Origin: Purshia tridentata
Taxonomy: Eukaryota > Streptophyta > Magnoliopsida > Rosales > Rosaceae
Length of the DNA: 26,981 bases
Assembly (NCBI GenBank): GCA_003254885.1
Contig: QANT01005300.1
Coordinates: 1 to 26,981, forward strand
Reading direction: 5' to 3'
The notes beneath the pieces were generated by a model. That model searched no databases. It saw nothing but the letters and a program-made list of their open reading frames with translations, and was not told the origin of the DNA. Of the stretch, positions 21,094-26,981 are shown piece by piece (positions within the stretch are counted from its first letter, which is position 1; every line of letters begins with the position of its first letter). Both the position numbers and the translations under genes were made by a program.

Positions 21094-21192
21094 ATGTTTG
21101 TCTCTGGATCTCGGGCTCATCGTTGTATTCGAGCTCAAATTTCGAGGCTTTTGGATTTTGGGGGAGGTGTGTGTAGTTTTAGAGGGATTTGA
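21094..21192 (+). CDS. Upstream ORF in the SEC16 leader (32 aa)
   Basis: This is the first ATG after the proposed leader intron. It opens a 32-codon frame (starting MFVSGSRAH) that stops at TGA 21190-21192, 27 bases before the SEC16 start. If translated it could lower SEC16 translation through reinitiation. The peptide has no recognisable domain, and there is no evidence here that the peptide itself matters. Confidence 0.3.
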   Translation: MFVSGSRAHRCIRAQISRLLDFGGGVCSFRGI

Positions 21193-21219
21193 AGCGGTGA
21201 ATTGCGTGGGATTTGGTCG

Positions 21220-24207
21220 ATGGCTTCGAATCCTCCTCCATTTCAGGTGGAGGATCAGACCGACGAGGATTTCTTTGATAAATTGGTTGAAGATGGCCTG
21301 GGGCCCGATTCGGCGGGGCCCAAAACCAACGAAGGAAGCGATTCCGATGACGTTAAGGCCTTCGCCAATCTGAGTATTGGTGATTCTGTAGCTGCATCTG
21401 AGGGTTCTTCGGGTGCTGAAAAGAAAGACGAAAAGGGTCATGTCGATTTGGTTGCCGAAGAGTCGAATTCAATCGAACCATTTGGGTTTGATAGCGTAAA
21501 TGAGCCGAAGAATTCGGTTAGTTTTGATGGTGTAATTGAGCCCAGCAATGATGGGGCGGGATCTCAATTGCTTTCGGATTCGACCGGGAGCAAGAGCAAT
21601 GATTCCGGAGCCTCAGGGGTTAAGGAGGTGGGGTGGGGTGCGTTTTATGCTGATTCTGCAGAAAATGGGAGTCATGGGTTTGGATCGTATTCGGATTTTT
21701 TCAATGAATTGGGAGATCAGTCTGGGGATTTTCCTCCGAAAGTGGACGAAAATTTGAGTACCGAATCGACAACTATACCCAGTAATGAAGATCATCATAC
21801 AGCTGAGGGTTTGAACAATTCGGTTTATACCGAGCAATATCAAGAGTCTAGTCACACTCATCAAGCTTATGGAGAAGTTGTGGAGGAAAGTAGAAATGAG
21901 CAGCAGCCGGATCTAAATAGTACAGAGTATTGGGAAAGTCTCTATCCAGGTTGGAAGTATGACTCTAACACCGGACAATGGTATCAAGTTGACAGTTTTG
22001 ATGGAGCTGCTGGTGCTCAAGGTAGCTTTGGCACTGAATCGGCCTCCGCTGCTGGTGATTGGGCCACTGTCTCTGATATTAATACAACTGAGGTTTCTTA
22101 TTTGCAGCAAACAGCACAGTCTGTTGCAGGAACTGTGACTGAAACTAGCACTACTGGTAGTTTGTCTAACTGGGATCAGTTCTCGCATGGGACGCCTAAT
22201 GGGTACCCGGAACATATGGTTTTCAATCCCGAATACCCTGGTTGGTATTACGACACAATTGCCCAAGAATGGCGGTCATTGGAGGCATATAATTCGTCTT
22301 TGCAATCAACTGCGCATGCCCATAATGATAGTAGTTTATATAGTGAATATGGGCATGCTGGCAATTATGGGTCACAAGGGGTTGGCAGCCAAGGTCAAGA
22401 TGGAAGCTGGGGTGGGTCTTATGGTAGTTACAATCAGCAGGGTTCAAATATGTGGCAAGCTGAAGCTGCAGCTAACACCGCTAACACTCAGGCTTTTTCA
22501 AGTTATGGTGGAAACCAGCTATTGAGTAATTCATTTGGTTCAACAACAGTCAACCAGGATCAGCAGAAGATGGTAAATTCTTTCGCAGCAGTTCCCTTGT
22601 ACAACAAAGCAAGCCAAGGTCGTGGTGAGGCTAATGGGACTGTTGGGTTCCAAAGCTTCATACCAGGTGGAAACTTTAACCAGCAGTTTAATCAAGGAAA
22701 TGCAAAGCTGAATGAACAAACACAATTTTCAGATGATTACTACGGCAGTCAAAAACCTGTAAATTATTCACAGCAATCTATTCAGAGTGGCAATCAGTTT
22801 TCAAATGCTCCTAGTGTAGGAAGATCATCTGCTGGGCGTCCTCCACATGCCCTAGTAACTTTTGGATTTGGCGGAAAACTCATTGTAATGAAGGACAATA
22901 GTAGTCTTAGTAACTCGTCATATGGATGCCAGGTGATGACTTGAAACCTTTTCTCTTTAAGATTATTTAAGACTCCACCTGGTTGACAAAAGGCTGAGGG
23001 AAGGAAAGACAGCCAAATCTTTTAAGGTTGTTATACCTTTCACTGGTTTCCTGGAATAAAAGTAAAAGCTAGAAATAATTGTTTTTATATTTTGATATTA
23101 CTCTATTAGGATCTATGACTGGAGTTTTTTTTAAATTTTATTTTATTAAATTAAATTTGGTTGGTCCCAAAATCTTTTCTTACATTATCTCAGAGTTGTG
23201 GCCAAATGGAGCATTCAATTGTTTGTTTACATTGATGTCGTGGAAGGCATAATTTTTCATTTTTTATTATTGGGTGAAGGATCCCGTAGGAGGCTCAATT
23301 TCTGTTCTGAACCTGATGGAAGTTTTCACGGAAAAGACTGATGCTTCAAGTTTTGGAAAGAGTAGTTGTGATTATTTCCGTGCTTTGTGCCAACAGTCCT
23401 TTCCAGGTCCCTTGGTTGGAGGGAATGTTGGAAGTAAAGAGTTGAACAAATGGATTGATGAGAGGATTGCTCACTGTGAATCACCCGACTTGGACTATAG
23501 GAAAGGCAAAATATTGAGGTTGCTTCTTTCTTTGCTAAAGATAGCTTGTCAACATTATGGAAAACTTCGATCTCCTTTTGGTACTGACACTGTATTGAGG
23601 GTAAGTCACATTCCTGTCCTTTGATCTTGTTTCTGATGTGAGCCACTTTTATTACTCATGTTGTTTCTGTACATTTAAGACTGCAATTTTCTGTTTACGT
23701 ACTTCTACTGATAACTGTATGATTTCTAAATAGGATGTAACTAGGTAAGGTTGTCATGTCATGATCCACTGTATTATTGTGATAGTGGACTCTCTATATG
23801 CCTAAAGCAAAAGTTATATGAGATAAATGATTTTCAATACCCCTTTTGTCATGCTGCCTTAATTATTATAGCGTAACTGCGTGACTCAGATGCAAGATTT
23901 GATGCTCTGAGGCCACAGTAACAAGGAATTTTATGAGATGTTACTTTCTTATTCTTGATGCTTTAAGTTATTAGGAAAGATGTGACAGAAAAATAGCGAT
24001 TTTGTATTCTGTGGGTACTTAAGCTATATTGAGCATACAGTTGGAGACTCAATGCACTTATTTAAAGTGATTGCTTTAAGAATTTATGTTTCTCTTTCAT
24101 GTTATTCTTCTGTAAGTATTGGAGAAATAATGATACTGCTTTGTAGCTGTAACTGTTGAAACTCGTCTGTAGTTGAATTCTTGTTCTTTCAAATTGTCCT
24201 GCATTGA

Positions 24208-24246
<39 letters not shown>

Positions 24247-24372
24247 TCTCATAAGTACATATCTTCCCATAATGGTTTCTCAATTTTTCTTTATAGCTAT
24301 ATTATTCTTAAGAGCCATATACATATCACTAACATGTATTTGTTATACTTTTGGGCTTCTCTTCTCTTACTA

Positions 24373-24408
<36 letters not shown>

Positions 24409-24409
24409 G

Positions 24410-24440
<31 letters not shown>

Positions 24441-25917
24441 TCTCTCTCATAAGTACATATCTTCCCATAATGGTTTCTCAATTTTTGTTTATAGCTATAT
24501 TATTCTTAAGAGCCATATACATATCACTAATATGTATTTGTTATACTTTTGGGCTTCTCTTCTCTTTAGGAAAATGATACTCCAGAATCAGCAGTTGCCA
24601 AACTTTTTGCATCTGCAAAGACCAATAGTTTACAATTTGGTGAGTACAGTGCTGTTAGCCACTGCTTGCAGAATTTGCCTTCAGAAGGACAAATGCGGGT
24701 ATGGAACAATCATTCCGATACCCCCCCTTCTCTTTTCTCTTCATTGTCAAAATTTCATTTTGTAATAGGTTTGATTGTATGTTCTAGGCAACTGCTTCTG
24801 AGGTACAAAATCTTTTGGTTTCTGGTAGAAAGAAAGAGGCTTTACAATGTGCACAAGGAGGTCAGTTGTGGGGACCCGCGCTTGTTCTTGCTTCACAGCT
24901 TGGCGAACAGGTTTGTTGATCATTTCCCATTATATCTGGCAACTTTTTTGAGGTACATTGTCAGTTTATACTGAAGCATGAAGTCATCTCACCTTCTTTT
25001 TTTTTTCTCTTTCTTCTTTCGGTTGGGATGGTGGCTTTGGACCAATTCAGTTCTATGTTGATACTGTGAAGCAAATGGCACTTTACCAGCTGGTTGCAGG
25101 ATCGCCTTTGCGGACTTTATGCCTGCTAATTGCAGGGCAACCTGCTGAAGTGTTTTCTACTGTCACTACATCTGAAATGAGTTTTCCAGGTGCTGTTAAT
25201 ACACCTCAACAGCCTGGACAGGTGAGATATTTGTAGCAGATTTGCTTCTTTTTTTCGGTTCTTTTGAAAAAGAAAAATAAAAAAGTGTAATTATGTATTT
25301 AGCATCAATAGTAATGAAAAGGAAAGAGTAATCCCACTAAAGCAAGAGAAAAGGTTCCTACAAAGGACACAAGCTAGAAGAGTAGAGAAGAAGTGTTACT
25401 TGCTTTTCATGTATTTCTGTCCTTTTGGGGACATCTGAAAATAGGAACATGGCTATATGTGTTTGCTGAAGCTGGTAGTACAATTGGAATAAGCTTTTCT
25501 CCCCTGGTCGTGTACCAAATTCTTTAGCAATACCTTTGAGTTAAAATGCTTTTGTTTTTCTTATGTAACTACAGTTTGGTGCAAATAAAATGCTTGATGA
25601 TTGGGAGGAGAATTTGGCTATGATAACTGCAAACAGAACGAAAGATGATGAATTGGTGATTATTCATCTTGGAGATTGCTTATGGAAGGATAGAAGTGAG
25701 GTATGACATTGTAACATGTAACTAGTTTACTTTACATCTATCAAACTTTTCATTCCTTTATCTGACATGAGCTATGTGTCAGATTACTGCAGCACACATC
25801 TGCTATTTAGTTGCAGAAGCAAATTTTGAGTCTTACTCAGATAGTGCAAGACTGTGTCTAATTGGAGCAGATCACTGGAAATTGCCTCGAACTTATGCTA
25901 GTCCAGAGGCCATTCAG
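21220..25917 (+). CDS. SEC16: SEC16 / MAIGO5-type COPII scaffold, 5' part (7 exons, partial)
   Basis: SEC16 is a large peripheral scaffold at ER exit sites that binds SEC13-SEC31 and SEC23 and organises COPII vesicle budding. Coding exons by consensus splice sites are 21220-22932, 23280-23600, 24570-24698, 24788-24910, 25051-25221, 25575-25700 and 25783-25917, giving 906 residues with an open frame throughout. The start is the ATG of MASNPPPFQVED, the conserved plant N-terminus. Residues 1-539 are acidic then Ser/Gly/Gln/Asn-rich and probably disordered, with two YPGWxYD repeats (242-248 and 339-345). The central conserved domain begins at RPPHALVTFGFGG (from 540) and runs through exon 2 (to 678). 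Exons 3-7 (679-906) start the helical ancestral coatomer element, with ASEVQNLLVSGRKKEALQ, LWGPALVLASQLG and GSPLRTLCLLIAGQPAEVF. Family members are about 1,400 residues, so roughly the last third lies beyond the window. All introns seen are phase 0. SEC16A and SEC16B paralogues cannot be told apart here. Confidence 0.93.
22933..23279 (+). other. SEC16 intron 1
   Basis: Donor CAG/GTGATG, acceptor GTGAAG/GAT. It is T-rich and phase 0. Joining gives ...YGCQ then DPVGGSISVLNL, which fits the family. Confidence 0.85.
23601..24569 (+). other. SEC16 intron 2 with duplicated 3' end
   Basis: Donor AGG/GTAAGT, acceptor CTCTTTAG/GAA. This is the longest complete intron in the window (969 bp), and it contains two CT/CA microsatellites and a roughly 198-bp-period duplication of its 3' end. 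Confidence 0.85.
24208..24567. repeat. Tandem duplication with (CT)n(CA)n microsatellites
   Basis: Unit 1 (24208-24368) and unit 2 (24373-24567) each begin with a CT then CA microsatellite and continue with the same 123-base text from CTCTCATAAGTACAT to GGGCTTCTCTTCTCTT. I see only two substitutions in the non-repetitive part (TTTTTCTTT/TTTTTGTTT and AACATG/AATATG). Unit 2 has the longer CA tract with two CG interruptions (GCACGCAC). Only unit 2 ends in the working acceptor TTTAG; unit 1 ends TTACT. Confidence 0.9.
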
Positions 25918-26547
25918 GTGCTTTCAGAATGCTGTTATCTTCTATGCATTGTCTCTTCATTCTTTTTCTGAAATTTCTTCTAGTGCAAGTCTCTTTTCTG
26001 GATGCTGTGGTTGTACCTTGCAGAATGCATGATTTTAATGCAACAGTGCTAGTAGCTCAGTACTTCAAGTAATTGTAAGATGGTTAACTTTATCAGAGAT
26101 TACAAGGTTGAAAGTTGATGCTTTCTGTAACTTCACAGTATGATTACACTTAACATAAGCCAAGACTTGGACACTGTAAATCTGTAGCATCTAGTCTCAT
26201 TTGTCTCTCTCTTTTTCCTTCTCCTAAATCAAAATTGAATTTTTTTGGATTTTTTATATGGAGTGGGATGCATTATATACTTTTCACCATAGAATGTTCA
26301 TTTATCTTCCTTTCTCTGTTTGATCTTAAATTTCTTTTAATGTATAGCCAATGAGCTACAAATAATGACTTTATAACATCCTTTTTCTTATCCAGAGAAA
26401 AAAAAAACAAAGACAATAAAGCAAGAAAAGATAAATAAGAGTTGATATGCGCCTGACACAAAGCATGGGATTATTGCTAGTAATGTGAAACCCATCATAG
26501 GAGACATGGTTAGATCATCTTACTTGAAATGTAGTCACCTGATCTAA

Positions 26548-26848
26548 GGCCTCATTTGGTGTTTAGGAGTGGATTGAAAAAGATAATCTCAAGATTTATG
26601 TGTATTTAAAGAAGAAGTTGGAGAGTGTTATCTAACTTTAAGGAAGATGGAAAGAAAATAGTTTAGCCATAAAGGAAATGTTATCCTTGCTAATTTCCAC
26701 TATTTTGAAGGGATTGTAAGGGATAAGTTTTCTTTATAATTTCTCTCTTATTCCCATAATCTTTTTTCAAGTTAGAAATTTCTTCCTCAAATACACATGA
26801 ATTTGCCATTCATCCTTTCCAATCCCATCTTAACAATCAAACGAGGCC
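26548..26848. mobile_element. Tourist-like (PIF/Harbinger) MITE, 301 bp
   Basis: The ends are GGCCTCATTTGG on the left and its near complement CAAACGAGGCC on the right. Inverted similarity extends about 75-80 bases inward, including ATGTGTATTTAAAGAAGAA against ATGTGTATTTGAGGAAGAA. The element has no coding capacity. Flanking bases are TAA on the left and TAG on the right, a slightly imperfect version of the 3-bp TAA duplication typical of Tourist elements. It lies inside an intron and could be expected to form a hairpin in the pre-mRNA. Confidence 0.8.
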
Positions 26849-26850
26849 TA

Positions 26851-26981
26851 GGAGTGTTTGGTCTAGCGGTTTGGCCCTTGGTTTGCTCCCAAGTGGTCTA
26901 AAGTTCGACACACTCCCAAGGTACCCACCTAGAGTAAGCTAGAGTTTCCTGCTTCCCAAATGTTGTGGGTCAGGTTGGGTT
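26851..26981 (+). mobile_element. tRNA-derived SINE (5' part)
   Basis: The A box TGGTCTAGCGG (26859-26869) matches the pol III consensus perfectly, and the B box AGTTCGACAC lies at 26902-26911. A 5-bp anticodon-type stem CTTGG/CCAAG (26877-26881 and 26889-26893) encloses a 7-base loop, and GGAGTGT at 26851 can pair with ACACTCC at 26910. The downstream body (GTACCCACCTAGAGTAAGC...) is not tRNA-like, as expected of a SINE. The 3' end is outside the window. It abuts the MITE directly. Confidence 0.7.

Larger units (their letters stand above)
25918..26981 (+). other. SEC16 intron 7 (incomplete)
   Basis: It begins at CAG/GTGCTT after ...SPEAIQ. No continuation of the coding sequence is found before the window ends, so the intron is at least 1064 bases. 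It carries the MITE and SINE listed separately. Confidence 0.75.

Noticed and set aside
24173..24765. 134- and 143-codon frames with His-Thr repeats
   Set aside because: They are translations of the CA/CT microsatellites and duplicated sequence inside SEC16 intron 2. The second one reads into exon 3 in the wrong frame.
26851..26925. Functional tRNA-Ala (TGC) gene
   Set aside because: The anticodon-type stem is good, but the T-stem does not pair, base 37 would be U rather than a purine, and the sequence continues as a SINE body.
1..26981. CRISPR-like array, biosynthetic cluster or other novel multi-gene system
   Set aside because: The repeats are simple, tandem or transposon-derived, and the two intact genes (a repressor and a COPII scaffold) have no known functional link.

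Overview
This is plant nuclear DNA: AT-rich intergenic sequence, GT/AG introns, GA/CT-rich leaders, microsatellites and many transposable-element remnants. The two intact genes and their protein style suggest a rosid, most likely Rosaceae (Prunus/Malus-like). That placement is from memory of family sequences and is not proven. I see no bacterial, organellar or viral gene set, no CRISPR array and no rRNA.

Layout. (1) 1-3600: AT-rich, repeat-derived DNA with GA-rich and CGAAATTTCG-palindrome stretches and no convincing gene. (2) 3605-5056: the 5' end of a nepenthesin-like (A1) aspartic-protease relative on the + strand, with its own TATA box, interrupted by a 1083-bp solo LTR that has an exact 5-bp target duplication. 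(3) 5057-10600: mostly unassigned AT-rich DNA with two recent tandem duplications (8187-8365 and 9694-9835). (4) 10756-11796: an intact single-exon C2H2 zinc-finger repressor of the ZAT1/4/9 type, with three fingers (the middle one altered) and a C-terminal EAR motif. (5) 11797-19340: a long gene-free stretch holding an (AG)32 microsatellite, a probable Ty3/gypsy LTR remnant (about 13860-15115), a roughly 1-kb element with inverted ends (15332-16339) and smaller dispersed repeats. (6) 19357-20164: a second aspartic-protease pseudogene on the - strand. It is homologous to the + strand copy through the start codon and promoter, and keeps recognisable DTGS and DSG active-site motifs but with frameshifts and stops. 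(7) 20770-26981: the 5' part of a SEC16 (MAIGO5-type) COPII scaffold gene on the + strand, with a leader intron, a uORF and seven coding exons. All coding introns seen are phase 0. The gene runs off the window inside intron 7, which carries a Tourist-like MITE and a tRNA-derived SINE.

The genes do not form a functional cluster. ZAT is a nuclear transcriptional repressor, SEC16 acts at ER exit sites, and the two protease relics are an inverted pair of decayed paralogues about 15 kb apart. I found no undescribed multi-gene system. The most informative signals are the LTR-disrupted and mirrored protease pair, the altered middle finger of the ZAT protein, and the duplicated 3' end of SEC16 intron 2.
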